In this document: positions 36,341-48,325 of the stretch, piece after piece
Position numbering within the stretch: the first letter of the stretch is position 1
How the letters are laid out: each line of letters starts with the position of its first letter
Assembly (NCBI RefSeq): GCF_027744825.2
Contig: NC_071334.1
Location: forward strand, 4,483,437-4,547,436
DNA: 64,000 nucleotides
Direction: 5' to 3'
Origin: Synchiropus splendidus
Lineage: Eukaryota; Chordata; Actinopteri; Syngnathiformes; Callionymidae
Notes under the pieces: model-generated
What the model was told of the DNA's origin: nothing
The model's input: only the letters and a program-made list of their open reading frames with translations
Database searches by the model: none
Program-made: the position numbers and the translations under genes

Positions 36341-37205
36341 AGTGATGGGTAGATGAGTCCGAGAGGCTAGATGGAGATGGTTTGGACATGTACAGAGGAG
36401 AGAGAGCCAGTCCATTGGTAGATGAAGATGTTGAGGTTGGAACTGCCAGGCAGAAGGTGGAGAGGAAGGTCAAAGAGGAGATGGATGGAGGTGGTGAAGG
36501 AGGACATGAGGTTTGTAGGTTTGAGAGAAGAGGAAGCAGAGGACAGGGGGAGATGCAGGAAGATGACCCGCTGTGGCCACCACTGATGGGAGAACCTGAA
36601 GGAAAAAGAAGGTGAAGATGTTGAAAAGACATGTACAGAGGAGAGAGAGCCAGTCCATTGGTAGATGAAGATGTTGAGGTTGGAACTGCCAGGCAGAAGG
36701 TGGAGAGGAAGGCCAAAGAGGAGATTGATGGAGGTGGGGAAGGAAGACATGAGGTTTGTAGGTTTGAGAGAAGAGGAAGCAGAGGACAAGGGGAGATGGA
36801 GGAAGAAGATCCACTGTGGCCACCACTGAAGGGAGAAGCCCACAGAGAAAGAAGAAGAAGATGTTGAAAAGACATGTACAGAGGAGAGAGAGAGCCAGTA
36901 CACTGGTAGATGAAGATGTTGAGGTTGGAACTGCCAGGCAGAAGGTGGAGAGGAAGGCCACAGAGGAGAGTGATGGACGTGGTGAAGGAGGACATGAGCT
37001 CTGTAGGTTTGAGAGAAGAGGAAGCAGAGGACAGTTGGAGATGGAGGAGGATGATCCACTGTGGCCACCACTGAAGGGAGAAGCTGAAAGGAAAAGAAAA
37101 AGAAGAAGAAGAAGAGGCATCTTGAAACAGTATTGTAGGGTTGATGAAACTGTCCAGTTTTCAGAGGCCACTAGAAAGTGCTCTTGGTTCACTACACTGC
37201 ATAGA
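36341..37205. mobile_element. FBC foldback element, copy 6, split by RTE trimer
   Basis: A left tip (agtgatgggtagatgag, 36341-36357) is followed by the RTE-derived array. FBC sequence then resumes at about 37118 with cttgaaacagtattgtaggg, ttgatgaaactgtccag and ttttcagaggccactag. The CTCF-like box at 37165-37179 is mutated (CCACTAGAAAGTGCT). No right arm is evident. Confidence 0.6.
36362..37115 (+). mobile_element. Tandem trimer of an RTE-type LINE 3' end
   Basis: Three head-to-tail units with period about 243 bp begin at acatgtacagaggagaga (36386, 36629, 36872). Each unit encodes the C-terminus of an RTE-clade LINE ORF: RWFGHVQRR (first unit only, near 36370), then KMLRLELPGRRWRGR, RRWMEVVKEDM and LREEEAEDRG, ending RKMTRCGHH or close variants before a stop. 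A short AAG-rich 3' UTR follows each unit and the array ends in (AAG)n. Units differ by a few percent. An agaga insertion breaks the frame between HVQRR and KMLRLE. Long minus-strand open frames here are antisense shadows. Confidence 0.75.
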
Positions 37206-38777
37206 AACCAAGTATCATCCAATTTCAGAACTTGCAAGAAGCACTTAAAGTCATATGTAATCCCGAAACTCCTTGGCAACTGCTCACTTTACATATTAGC
37301 TTGTAATTGTTTCAAAATTGGGGTGAGGCCAGAAAGGACGGAGAGTTCCTTGATTGACGCAACACATGACATGGATACACATTTATCTTCCTTCCTTTGT
37401 GCAGGCTGGGAAAACCTCACACCACACTTGGAGACTGTGATTCTTCAGGAGCAGGGATGGGATCGATAGAGGCTTTCAGAAGCTCCTCCATCCATTCCGT
37501 CCTCGTAACGACAGCTATAACTCACAGGGTTGGCAGGGGAGAGGAGGTCCACTAGCTCTCTCTATATATATATATCTATATATATATATAGATATATATA
37601 TATAGATTCACCCCCAAGAGCTGTGACCTTTCTATCTTCCTCCTCCTACAGCAAAAGGTGTCAATTATTGACATTTAGAGAATTTCATATCACTCCCAAT
37701 AACTCTGACGCTATTTAAAGGAACTTCACTATTGGCACTGAAGACTCGTGTGGGTGTTGGCATTGGGACAAGATATGAAGCGAGAGAGTGACAGTGGGAG
37801 AGGGAGAGGACTTTAGCCGTCATTAATGTCAGCTTCCCGTGCCATCATTTTGAACTTGTGGTGCTATAACTGGCAGTACATCATTGTAATTGTGTTTAGA
37901 GTGATCCATTAGTCACCGCAGAGGCTTCAGGATGGCGTCTCGCACGGACTCGCTTACTTTTCTCAATAAACAAATAAGTACGGTTTAATGAGATTAGAAG
38001 AATCGCGCAGTCTGGGATTTAAACGGGGCGCAGGGCTTTTTATTTTGATATTATTCATCGCTTTTTGGTGGTAAATAAACCTTACATTCGCCGTCATTGT
38101 GTCCAGATACAAACATTGTGATATAAGTTTTTCAAGCTGGTTTGACTTTGAGGTATTATTTCATTCATTCATTCAGTCATTGTCACTCAGTTGTGCTCAC
38201 ATTCAGCAGCAAAATCATAAAAAAAAAAATGTGTCCATCCCTTCCTTTTCTTCACTTATTGAATCTCATATATTTATGAAGTTGCTTCAGACAAGATTAG
38301 AAATTAGAAATATTTCACAAGTTTTATATATCCAGTTAATTTTGACAATTTGACTGCCTCGCTTGAAATATTGAAACTATTACAATTGTTGTCCATCAGG
38401 CTCAGAGTTGTGCTCCAGACTGATCAAGTACATCAAGTTCCAGAGCATTTAAAGCATCTTATAAAACCCAGAAACTGACTCACGCAGACGTTTGTTGCAT
38501 CTCACAGTAATGTGTCTGTGGTTTTCCACAAAGCCGACAATGTAACTGGTAGTGTCTGTGAAACTGTGCTGAAATATGCACATGCTGCATTCGGAGACTC
38601 GACTGTAGGCCCGCCATCTTAGTCCATAGTCGTTCTATGGGGCAAATACATGTGTCTCTTCCTCGCAGCCTGAAATACACTTTTTCATCTTTCACAGTCA
38701 AAAATTTCCTGCATAAGGACCATTAGTGCTGTTACTTATCTTGCACAGTGCATCATTGACACCATTTGCAGGAAACA
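37206..38777. other. Intergenic; TA-rich palindrome and possible conserved block
   Basis: A TA/TATC palindromic microsatellite lies at 37561-37605. The 37735-38110 section (gtcattaatgtcagcttccc, tcattgtaattgtg, agtgatccattagtcaccgc) has non-coding-conserved texture. No gene seen. Confidence 0.35.
37561..37605. repeat. TA-rich palindromic microsatellite
   Basis: Alternating tatata with interspersed tc and ga forms a self-complementary tract. Confidence 0.85.
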
Positions 38778-39147
38778 TACCGTAATTTCTGTACTACAGA
38801 GAGCACCAGAATATTAGCTGCACCCCTTAAATTTAAGAAGGAAAGCACTTAAAATGTGTCCCAAGTTCAGACACCACAGTTGGTCTCAGCTGCTGCTTCT
38901 GGTCTCCGCTCCTCCAGGAGATCGGCTCTGTGGACGGAGCTGTGGACACGCGGGTGAAAACAGCGCATTTTGAGCGCTTTAAGGTAAACGCCTGTGATGT
39001 CATGGGTTTGATGTGAGGAGGCTCAATATTTTGGCAGCATGAGGCTCTTTAGCCTGGAAAAATCTATATATTTGCCACATCAGTGTATAAACCGCAGGGT
39101 TCAGACAGAGAGAAAAAAGTAGCATCTTATTGTCCGGAAATTACGGA
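38778..39147. mobile_element. TACCGTAATTTC-type MITE
   Basis: Inverted termini: taccgtaatttctgtac at the left and gtccggaaattacgga at the right. The interior has ccgcagggttcagacag and gcatcttattgtccgg, wording I know from a common fish non-autonomous DNA transposon (the 'taagccgca' type). No coding capacity. Family name not assigned. Confidence 0.6.
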
Positions 39148-39653
39148 AAGTAAAGTGAAGTGTCAGCAAACAGAATCAGCAAACGTTTCGTGTTGAAGCT
39201 TATTTGTAACATTTCACAGAAATGGTTGAAAATCATTCTTTCACACTTATACACCCATGACCTGACCTTTCATCTTGCCAAACTCCCACCACACATGGGA
39301 GGGGAAACATCTGACTCCGTTGAAACACAGATGAGTGAACATCCATGACAGAAGCCTGACGTCGGCGTCAACGATGGAAGCAAAACTGCACTGGAAAGTC
39401 GTCGCTATTCGATGCTTTAGGATTGAAAATGCGTTGCTCTGTCACACATGAAAATGTTTTCTTTATCACACAGGTTTGGCCCCTTTGCTTAGTCATCCAA
39501 ATATGCGTTTGACCCGCAAGGCTTTCAAGTACGAAGGGTCTTCAGAAGTAATGATTTCGCCCCCGTGTTGACATTAATGACACAGTCTTTCACTTTCAAG
39601 CGGAGCATGTAGAGGTAGTTCTGGACTACAGTAGATGGGCAGAAGCAGAATAA

Positions 39654-39700
<47 letters not shown>

Positions 39701-41032
39701 AAAAAAAAACAAAAAAAGCAGTTGTGTTGCTTTCAGGCAGCACAGTGGTAACCGTCTAATGTTTGAGAGTAAACAGCCGCTGGGTGACATAACCTCTCAT
39801 GTAGTGCCAGACTCTACGTATACAAATAATTGAAGCCCTTGACCCTGTCTTGCAGCAGCGGGCTGTAAGTACAAACCTGACATTTTGATACCGCTCCAGG
39901 GGCGCCTTCCACCACTTATTTTTATATTTCAATAATCCATGACGGCTGCGAGAGCAGCGGGGAAAAAGAAAAAATGGAGGCAGGAACGGGAGGTTGGGCG
40001 TACGGTGAGGGAAGTGTGAGTGATTAAGATTGTCAAGCTCAAATAATGCACTCAGAAAACAGACTATAAATCAGCTTTTGTGACATTTTCCTAGAAACCC
40101 TGGCAGTGTGTATTAAAAAAAAAGGTTTTATAGTCCAGCGCACAGATGCAATCAAACGCAAATACCCGCGTATACACACACACACACTGCCTCAAATGCC
40201 ATGTATTCATTATTAATTTATAGTACATTTATTTATTTCAGGTCTCTGTGGCTGAATAACCTTTTCAATGTCAGATAATTATGTGTTGGTGTGACAGCCA
40301 CTCGAGCGAAGGTCAGAGTGGAGTGGATGTGTTGCAGTGAAGAGTGCGCTAATTCAGCGACGGACTGCTGACTGACGGCTTATTGACAGCGCGCGAGGGG
40401 AGGAAACCGCGGCCTGGCGTCTAACTGAGGAGTGGTAGTGCTTGTTCAGTCGGCGACTGAATCCTGACTGGCTCGGTTGATGGTTATCTCCAACACAGGC
40501 GCCTCAGTAACCTCCCCCACAGTTACACTTTAATCATTGGGGCTGAGATGTTCACTGTCACCTGGTGTGGATTTACAACACCATCAAGAGCATTTGCATT
40601 TGCCTAATGTGGACGTTTCAAATTGAAAATGCTGATGAGCTTGTGTGTGTGTGTTAGTTGTCACCCCCTCACATACCACAAAATGTAATGAATGCATACA
40701 TTTTTGACCTTGTTTGTTTTGTGTGGATCATCGCGGGAAAACGAATAGATAAAATGGTAGTCCATTATTTAAACATTCTTTTATATTTAAGTTCCACAAA
40801 CAGATGAGAAGGTTGATGAAAATGTTTCATAACTCAATAGTTCAAATAGGACTGAATTAGAGAACAGAGAGTGCATGTGCTGAGCTCAGTGGAAAATGAG
40901 GACACAGTTCCATGAATTCTAGTTCCACTCGTGCTACTTTTCTTTGAAAATGAGGACTTGAATTCATGAATTCTAGTTCCACTCCACACGTTATTTATCC
41001 CTAATAATGAGGTTTCAGCTCATGGCATAAAC
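39148..41032. other. Intergenic; (CA)n and a possible conserved block
   Basis: (CA)n at 39656-39696. The 40190-40650 section (attcattattaatttatagt, gtcagataattatgtgttgg) has enhancer-like AT-rich sites. No gene seen. ccatgaattctagttccact is duplicated with variation at 40911 and 40965. Confidence 0.35.
39656..39696. repeat. (CA)n microsatellite
   Basis: About 20 CA units followed by an A-rich run. Confidence 0.95.
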
Positions 41033-41156
41033 ACTGGTGAGGTTTCATGAAACAGTGTCCCAGTTTCAGAGCTCAGCATGTGGTGTTCATTTATAAAAGC
41101 TGTGTGGTCATACATTACACAGTCAACTACTGTTTCATGAAGCCTCACCAAGCCAT
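41033..41156. mobile_element. FBC foldback element, short diverged copy 7
   Basis: The left arm reads ggtgaggtttcatgaaacag, then tgtcccagtttcagagctca; the right arm reads caactactgtttcatgaagc and ctcaccaagcc. The CTCF-like boxes are lost (cagcatgtggtgttc occupies the left position). A decayed miniature copy. Confidence 0.65.
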
Positions 41157-41214
41157 TGCAAACAGAAAGGTGTCTTCATTTGGCAAAACAGTGACTGAAT
41201 CAGAAGCTTTCGGA

Positions 41215-41460
41215 TGGAATATCTTTTTCGCAGCAACACATCCTCACTCCCATGGCGTCATAAATCGAAAATAAGACGGAGGTTGGGGTTAGGTACAGCA
41301 ACGTGTCAGTTGCTAGTCAAAGCCCATCAAACAGCCATGTATTTTAGTCACGGTGAAACCAACTGAAATACCTTTGTCTTAGTCATCACTATTGGACGTA
41401 AAAGTCCACTTTCCCAACATCGATATATGACGCTGTGGGAGTGAGGATGGGTTGCTTTTT
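41215..41460. repeat. TCACTCCCA-type TIR element with both ends visible
   Basis: The left end is acacatcctcactcccatgg, then cgtcataaatcg. The right end is atcgatatatgacgctgtgg, then gagtgaggatgggttgc. The two ends are inverted copies, showing that this family is a TIR-bearing (MITE-like) element rather than a SINE. Confidence 0.6.
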
Positions 41461-43796
41461 TGAGATATAAGCCATCTGCCCTTTATTTTATTTGATGGCT
41501 ACATATTGTATGATAATAGTTTGATATGTCTCACTGGGTACATGTACAACTGATGATCTGTTTCCTGACCCCAACAGAACGTTGAACAGATATCCACTCA
41601 AGTTGGATGTGGTAAGTTGAATGATGACAGCAGAACGTTCAGCCAAGTTTCCAAATACGCCAGAGCTTCGGACGTAACCAGGGACAACCATCATGAGAAC
41701 GTCCTGAAGGTTATGTCATGGTGACCCTGCCAAGTGTCCTGAATTCGGGGATGTGGATATAATAGCGACAATACTGAGTACGGACATGTTCGCGTGTGAT
41801 ATTGTGTATCGGATACGAGAAACACCCTGAATCCACCCCCGATTTGATGTGTCTGTACTTTGACTTCTTTGATGCCAAGTGAGACAAAGAGATGTTACGC
41901 GATGCAAAGTGAGTCAAAGAGATGTGCCAAGTGATGATACTTTGTTATGCTGATGCTGATCTGGAATACACCCACTACTTCTGTGGTACTTGCTACTTAC
42001 GTCCTGAGTGTAGAACCCGCCGGTTGGACAACAGTATCGGCTTACAGACGCTAAAGTGCCTTGGGAGTGAGAATGTACTGGTAAAGTTGCATGCATGAAA
42101 CGTGCTCGGGAACTTTACAATCCCTTTCGCTACTTCTGACAAATCAGCCTCAAAAACAACCAAGATTACACTCAATTGTTTGCTATTTTCACCTGCTTAT
42201 TCAGCCAGAATAGCTCATTCGTGGCGACTGAGGTGACTCGTGTTTAAACGCGCAGTTGTGTCCAAGTGTGGCTTTGTCAGACTCCCACAGAAACCCACTG
42301 GTGATTGCTTCCTTTGTCTGCGCAATCAGGTTTAATCAGAGACAAATGGCCACCACACTCGCAGATCTCCACCAGTCCTCTCCTCCTCTTGTCCTTAGCT
42401 GCATGTTGTTTTGATACACAGCTGCCATCTCTGTGAAATATTAATGCAGTGGGCTGATTTGGGGTGTCGAGTAGTGTCACTCATTTGGCTTTTAATCATG
42501 CGGCAGCTTGAGGGGGGGGAAAAAAAAGGAGGGAAATCACTTCCCTTCCTGGGTGGCTGTCAAAGTCTTCCCAAAGTCATCCGCCACGTAGGGCGTCATG
42601 CCTGTCGCCTGTCTCTTCATTCATTGACAGATGCATTTTTGGCTCGACGCTGAGACGCCGAGCACTTTTTCCCGCCTTGCCCTCTTTCAGCCAAAACAAG
42701 CGCGGCACCCATGAAAATTTAAATACAACACCGGCGCCGCATCCCTTTTCTGGGAAGGACATATCTGTGAATTCAGTGAGACAGTATGGTTGATGTAGAC
42801 AGCTGAAAGAGGTGATTATTTTTTGGTCCGATCATCCGCGTGTATCCTTTGCCTGTCACAGGAAACCGGTACGCTACAGTATTATCCGCCTGGAAACTAG
42901 TTTATAATAGTGTTGCTGCTGTTGGATGGTTGATGCAGAAAACAGTTGCCTCTTCGGTCAAAGATTTCCCTACGCACACTGTTTTAGCTGTCAATCACGT
43001 AAAGCCAATCTGTCAGACTAAATTACTCCTGTGACCAAAAGTACTGACAAACAAATAATGACTGAACAAACAACAGCATAAATATATGGAATTATCAGAG
43101 ACGGATTTTAGCACAGTATAAACTGTGGCATGTGTTATTGTGAACCACTTCACCAGGTGTTTGTCCTGATGGCCTCCACCAACCAGCTGCAGCCACCTGA
43201 TGTCGGGAACCTTTAAATTCACCAAGTGCTTGCTCCTGAGTGGCGCTGTTGTGCAGAAGAGTTACTTGTTGGCCACTGTTAGTTTTGTTGTGTTGACCTT
43301 TGTTGTTGAATTTATTGGATTGTTTTGTCATGTTATATGTTGTATTTTATTTTATATAATACTGTATTATACTTGCCTTGATTAAGTGACTTTATTGACA
43401 ACAACTTGATCAAATATTTCATTATTTTCCTTATTTCCAAGCAGGACATAAAACACGTGACTATGGACTGACAAGAACTGACAACGTGAGGAAGAAAATG
43501 TTCAAATGAACAGAATTCTTGCAGCAATATTTTCATATCAAATCTCAAGTCATTTTTAGTGACATTAAAAAGGATGCTGCCCAAAAAAAAGGGCCTGCTG
43601 CACTCTGCGGTGCTGTTCAGGCATGACTCACTTTGCCACCTGTTCCGACTTATTAGACCTGGAGGACTTCTGCATTATTGTTGAGCGCTGACTAATTATT
43701 GAGTCTCATTTCAGAATTTGAGGACAGTTCAACAGTCTTCTTTTTCCATTTTTTCTCTCTAGTTTTTTCTCTCTTTTTTTCTTTAAGGCATGGTGT
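41461..43796. other. Intergenic; possible conserved block at about 42260-42760
   Basis: No gene seen. 42260-42760 (for example tctgtgaaatattaatgcag) has enhancer-like texture without repeats. An ATT-rich tract lies near 43340. Confidence 0.35.
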
Positions 43797-44440
43797 TGTA
43801 TGTTCCGTGTTTTCCTGTGCTTTTATTTTGTTATTTCCTGTCTATGTTTTCCTTTTCCTTTGTTCCCTCCAGCTTCATGTCAGCACAGCTGGGACTCGTC
43901 CGATGATCAAGCTCGCTGACTTCTACACCTGGGTTCCAGTCTGCACTGCCAGATGGGTGTTCCACGTCCTCTGGTAAAGTTCCCCTCCAGATCCGTTTCT
44001 TCTGCGTTCTTTCAAAACTTTCTACTGTGTGTGTTGTTTCTGCTGTTTTCTTTGTTTTCTTTCTATTTTATTTTCTGTCTCTTATAACAGCGTTTGTGCA
44101 TTGTGCAAAAGTTTTTCTAACTCGTCTTATTTTCTGTTGTTGGCTTATCTCTTCCTCGCGTGCGTGTTTGAGTCTTCCACCGCTGAGCGTTTTTCGTTGT
44201 TTAGCCCTCGTGAATGTATCCGAGTCCACTTTTGGTGGTCCCCGTTGGTTGGCTTGATAATTCGCCTCTTTTCTGTACTCTGGTTTTTCCCCGTCCTTGT
44301 GTGTTTCCCCCGCTCCGCGTTTTGGACAGCAACGTCTTTGTTAGTTTCCTGTCTGTGCCTTGTAATTTTTGTTTGTTGTACACTAAACCTTGTTAAAATT
44401 AACCGCGTCGGTGTCGAGTGTTCTGTAACTAACTATGACA
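43797..44440 (+). mobile_element. Solo-LTR-like element (TGTCATG family, subfamily B)
   Basis: Starts TGTATGTTCCGTG and ends ...ctaactatgaca. The words catggtgt immediately before the start and from 44439 form a perfect direct repeat, a likely target duplication overlapping the element end. The interior has cacctgggttccagtctgca and ctgccagatggg, as in 8422-8993 and 58423-59086 in reverse. Its open frames (up to 151 codons) are low-complexity and match nothing. Confidence 0.6.
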
Positions 44441-44814
44441 TGGTGTGTCCTAGAGCTAAAGTGACAGTGACATGCATGTTCTAGGATTGTGTATTTAGGC
44501 CAGTTCTTCTTAAATAGTGATGCCAGGGAGAGCGCATGTGAGCGCCGCACTTTTTCGCCATACTAGTATAAAGTATAATTGCATATCCACTTGTGTTTAT
44601 TTTTTTTATTTCAGGCAAATTGATGCACTTTGTTTTCTGTTACAGACAAAAACAATGTTAGTATAGTTATACTTTATTGGAAGTTCATCTATATTACGTT
44701 TTTTTTTTTTCTTTAATGTTACCAGGGATACAAGGTTATGTCTACTCAATCATTCTATTTATACTACTTACTGAGGTGGTAGAGAGTTGGGGGTGGAGGG
44801 GCGCGAAATGTTTA
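44441..44814. other. Intergenic stretch, no gene seen
   Basis: AT-rich; a T-run lies near 44700. Confidence 0.5.
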
Positions 44815-44957
44815 CTTATTTACTTACTAACACATCCTCACTCCCATTAACCTTGGGAAAGTTGCCTATTGTGTCCTATACTGACGACAAAGCAGCCGTC
44901 AGCATTGCCTGTTGATGCATTGGAAACGTGACACGTCCAAAAAAAAAAAAAAAAAAG
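44815..44957 (-). repeat. TCACTCCCA-type TIR repeat, inverted copy with A-run
   Basis: acacatcctcactcccatta, cctatactgacgacaaagca and gccgtcagcattgcctg are the reverse of the 33127-33325 landmarks. It ends at an A-run (44939-44957). Confidence 0.55.
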
Positions 44958-46182
44958 TCGGCGGGTGGGGTCAGGTAAGTTATGCCATAGCGTACCATTC
45001 ATTCTACATGTAACAAAGTGTGAATTGCCATTTAAGACCTGTCAAACTGCACATAAGGGATTCTAAATGGCAACTGACATCCAATATGATTCAGTGAAGG
45101 GAGCTTCCGTACGTCACCTCGTCCCCGCCCCCCTCCAAGCACAACACTACCAATGATGTCCGCTCAAAAATGAAATGTCACCCTATGAGGTACGTCATTA
45201 GTTAACCAGTCCTGGCAATTTTGGAGGGTCAAATTAACTTAGTGCACATGTCTTTGGGTTGTGGGAGGAAACCGGGGAACACCCACGCAGGCACGGGAGG
45301 ACATGCAAGCCCCGCCCAGAAAGGTCCACAGCTGGATTTGAGCCCTTCGATTTGCGCAACATTGTTATTATGAATGCTAGCTAAATTGCTTGTTTTTTTT
45401 GTTTTTCATTTTTGTTTTTGTGTGACAAACTTCTTGAACTTCAAGTTCCAAACATTGACACATTCTGATTTAAAAAAAAAAAAACAGCATTGCGACTGAA
45501 TTTGGTCCAGAAAACAATCGGCTGTTGTGCTTGTCCTTAATAAATAACAATGGATTCACAACAGGAAAAAAAAACATTTTTGGCTGTAAAATAAGCTTCT
45601 CTCCGCAGCAAAGCGACAAGTAAGACTCAGAGATCTGGTTGCTACTCTTTGAATCCCCCCCACACCACGGCCCATTATCTGAGATTTTAATAAGGTTTCC
45701 TAATTAATATTTATGACATAATTGCCTGTTTTCTGCTGTATTTTCGTGGGTACGGCAGCAAGAAGGCTAAAAACGGTTGTGGTTAATTAAGACAAATGCA
45801 TTAATTATTAACGGTGCAAACATGTCAAGCAACCATAACTAATTATTCTGGCGTGTTAACAGTTGTTTTATGTTTGCGTCCGCTGAATTATTCAGAGCGC
45901 ATGTGTCGGATCGGGATTGTTGTGGAGTGTGCTGTGGATACACTCACAGATGAATTCCAGGAGCGATGGACGGTACAATGCGTTTGTGAATAAAACCTAT
46001 GCGTTGTAAGATTTTAACCTTTTTGTTTTGCTCTTAGCAGCCTTCGTCAATTGTTTAAAATTCAGACTATATGGCTTCACAGCATGTGAATCATGTATGA
46101 AGCCTGCATTTTATTATTTAAAGGTATTAACATGGAGACCTAGTTAGCATGGCACTGCAACCCTATTGTGTTGTCTTGAGAC
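44958..46182. other. Intergenic with one dispersed repeat and a possible conserved block
   Basis: Besides the repeat at 45230-45360, the section 45640-45960 (aatattaaggtttcc-like, taattaagacaaatgc, aactaattattctggcgtg) is dense in TAATTA-type homeobox sites and free of repeats, suggesting regulatory DNA. No gene seen. Confidence 0.4.
45230..45360. repeat. GTGGGAGGAAACCGG dispersed repeat fragment
   Basis: ttgtgggaggaaaccgggga, cacccacgcaggcacgggag and gacatgcaagccccgccca are the wording of a repeat very widespread in fish and other vertebrates. The family name is not certain. Confidence 0.5.
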
Positions 46183-46211
46183 ACACACACACATATATAT
46201 AGTACATATAT
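46183..46211. repeat. (CA)n(TA)n microsatellite
   Basis: Short CA run passing into a TA run. Confidence 0.85.
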
Positions 46212-46215
46212 ATGT

Positions 46216-46560
46216 TAGGGATGCTCTGATGGATCGGCCACCAACCGTGATCGGCCAATCACAACAACCGATCACGTGTGGCGCCTGCACTCTGATGAAG
46301 CCCCACTGGTTGTGATGTGTCCACTCCTCCCTACTAGTTGCTGTGGAGGTTCTTTAATCTGTCAAGTTTAAAGTTTACATCCTGCAGCACATGCACAGGA
46401 AAATGCTAAACACTTGACGGAGTTTTCCAGGCTCATGAAAGTCAGATCTCTGGTTCCTCAGCAGCAGGCTGTTAGCACAGCTGATGCTTAGCAACACCTG
46501 CCAGTCCGAGCGTGACATTCGGAATGCTAAGCTAATTGATCAAGAAATATGACCAGTCTT
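46216..46560 (+). mobile_element. hAT-like element, 5' part
   Basis: Opens ttagggatgctctgatggat and cggccaccaaccgtgatcgg, the 'agggatgcaccgat..atcggcc' terminus typical of certain vertebrate hAT elements. The matching inverted end is not found, so it is a fragment. Right edge estimated. Confidence 0.45.
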
Positions 46561-46883
46561 TGTCCGGTGTCGTTTATGCGGAAATGGGAATGAGCGGCTA
46601 CGTCATCATTTTGGAGTCAGGTGCAACGTTTGTTGAACCTGAATCTGAAACTTTTGAAAACGTCCGGGGTGGAAACTTTCATAAATGCAGTGTTGTGTGT
46701 CTCAGTCTACAGTATGTCAATATTTCACAGAGAGAGCAAAGTCTCAAGAGATTCACCTGCAACGTCTCACATCGAATTAAATGTTTTTTCAGTTTTCCTT
46801 TTGACAGAATAGTTGCTGCATTCTGCAAGGTTTTTTCTTTTCTATTTTTTGCCTTCTTGAAGAGGTATATTAAAATGGGTCAA

Positions 46884-47046
46884 GATGCTTTTGTTTGCTT
46901 TGGTTCAGGGAGGATTCCTCCATGTTTGTTGTTGTTGTTCTCATCCTAGCTGCCACGTGTCTTGTGCATCAGTGGGATCAGTGGAGCAGGAACTCCTGCA
47001 CTGACAAAGGTTCCCTGTTGTCTTCAGAGCACACTCTTCCATTAAA
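46884..47046 (+). repeat. Unnamed dispersed repeat X, copy 1
   Basis: About 150 bp nearly identical to 55319-55477: tttgctttggttcaggga, ctagctgccacgtgtct, gatcagtggagcaggaact and ggttccctgttgtcttcaga, ending in an attaaat-rich tail. Family unknown; the high similarity indicates recent spread. Confidence 0.75.
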
Positions 47047-47093
47047 TAAAAATAAAATGATTAAATACCATTAAAATAATTAATCACAATTAA

Positions 47094-47130
<37 letters not shown>

Positions 47131-47429
47131 TGCACTCATTTCAGCAGGATTATAAAAAAATCGCTACTGTACAGATGCATCTGGCTCACAAAACACATAA
47201 TATCGGTACTTACTGAGGACGCAAAACGCTGTCAGGTTTAATCGCTCTGGAGCAGCTGTTTCTCACTTCCCCTTAAATATAACGTGATATCTGTCAAGTC
47301 TGACTGTAAAAGTAATTACAGCACACTGGTGACAATCATCGCCTTCTAAATTATGATCTAAACATCCGTATGCAGGTGTCAGTGAAACCTAGCATGGGAA
47401 GGAACTGTGGAAATGTGAAGGAAAAAAGC
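47047..47429. other. Intergenic stretch with (AT)n
   Basis: (AT)n at 47097-47127; otherwise unassigned. Confidence 0.6.
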
Positions 47430-47570
47430 CTGCAGAGAAAGTGTTGGATGCATCATCAGGAGACTTGGTGGATGAGGTTCAGGAGAGTATCAGAAAAAAA
47501 GAGGGAAGAAAAGGCATTATGGGATAAGCAGAGGGATGAGGGAGTACCTGGAGCACAGCCATTGTCAAAG
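47430..47570 (+). mobile_element. Possible RTE-type LINE ORF fragment
   Basis: Across frames, WW..DEVQESI, RKKREEKALWDKQRDE resembles the linker between endonuclease and RT domains of RTE-clade ORFs (the WWNEEVQ..I..K..A...W pattern). Short and frameshifted. Confidence 0.4.
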
Positions 47571-47751
47571 AGACGTTTGTTAGGCAGTGGCCTAAATTGA
47601 GTTGTATGGGAGAAGGGATAAATTCAGCAGGCAGAGAGCTGTTCTGCTGTTGAAATTCTTAACCTGCCTGCTTCCCTTCATTGTGTCGCGTACTTATGTT
47701 CATATTGGGGCTTGAGATTCCTGTGGAAGTTGTGACAGACAATGCATGCTG

Positions 47752-48325
47752 TAACACCATACATCAGGATTCTAATTATTTTTTTTCCTTTTCATTTGAG
47801 ATGACCATCTTTCTTTCCGCTCACCAACGCAATCACCTGTGTATAAAGACACCTGGACTCCAGCAACGTGTGCCAGATCGACACCTTTGTTCCAGTGGTA
47901 AATTGGTTCTCCTTGTTTGTTCTCTCTCTCTCTGCTCTAGTCTGCTCATTTTTGACTCGTCTCTCTGAAACCCTGGTGCCTGAGTTAGAGTTTAGTTCCT
48001 TCCTCTGTTTCCACGTGTTTCCTGGTTTGTTCTGGGATTTTACTATTTCTGTTCATTGTGCATTTGTCTCTCTGTTTACAGATTTAAGTTTGTTTGACTC
48101 CCCCGGTTCGGTGACACTTTCTGTTTGGACTGTGCTTGTGGACTTCTCCCGGTTTGATGACGCCCTAATTTTGGACATTGCGACTTCGCTTTGTTTCTCC
48201 CGGTTCGGCGACGCTTTCTGTTCTGGTTTTATTGTTTAATGATTAAATATTGTTTTTGACTCACTTCTGCCTCCTGTGACTTTCACCACTGCACTTGGGT
48301 CCCACTCCACGTTTTGACTCGTGAC
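47752..48325 (+). mobile_element. Solo-LTR-like element (TGTCATG family, subfamily A)
   Basis: Shares cacctggactccagcaa, gtgccagatcgac, ctgaaaccctggtg and cttctgcctcctgtgact...cactgcacttgggtcc with 28301-28801. It contains an internal near-duplication: ctcccggttcggtgacac (48098) and tctcccggttcggcgacg (48196). Ends near cgtgac. The left edge is uncertain. Non-coding. Confidence 0.55.

Noticed and set aside
36339..37279. Minus-strand open frames of 218-269 codons
   Set aside because: They are antisense to the three tandem RTE-LINE units; their repeated serine/leucine-rich text is the complement of AAG/GAGG-rich sequence.
44029..44484. 151-codon frame
   Set aside because: Lies in the LTR-like element and reads as cysteine/phenylalanine-rich translation of T-rich DNA.
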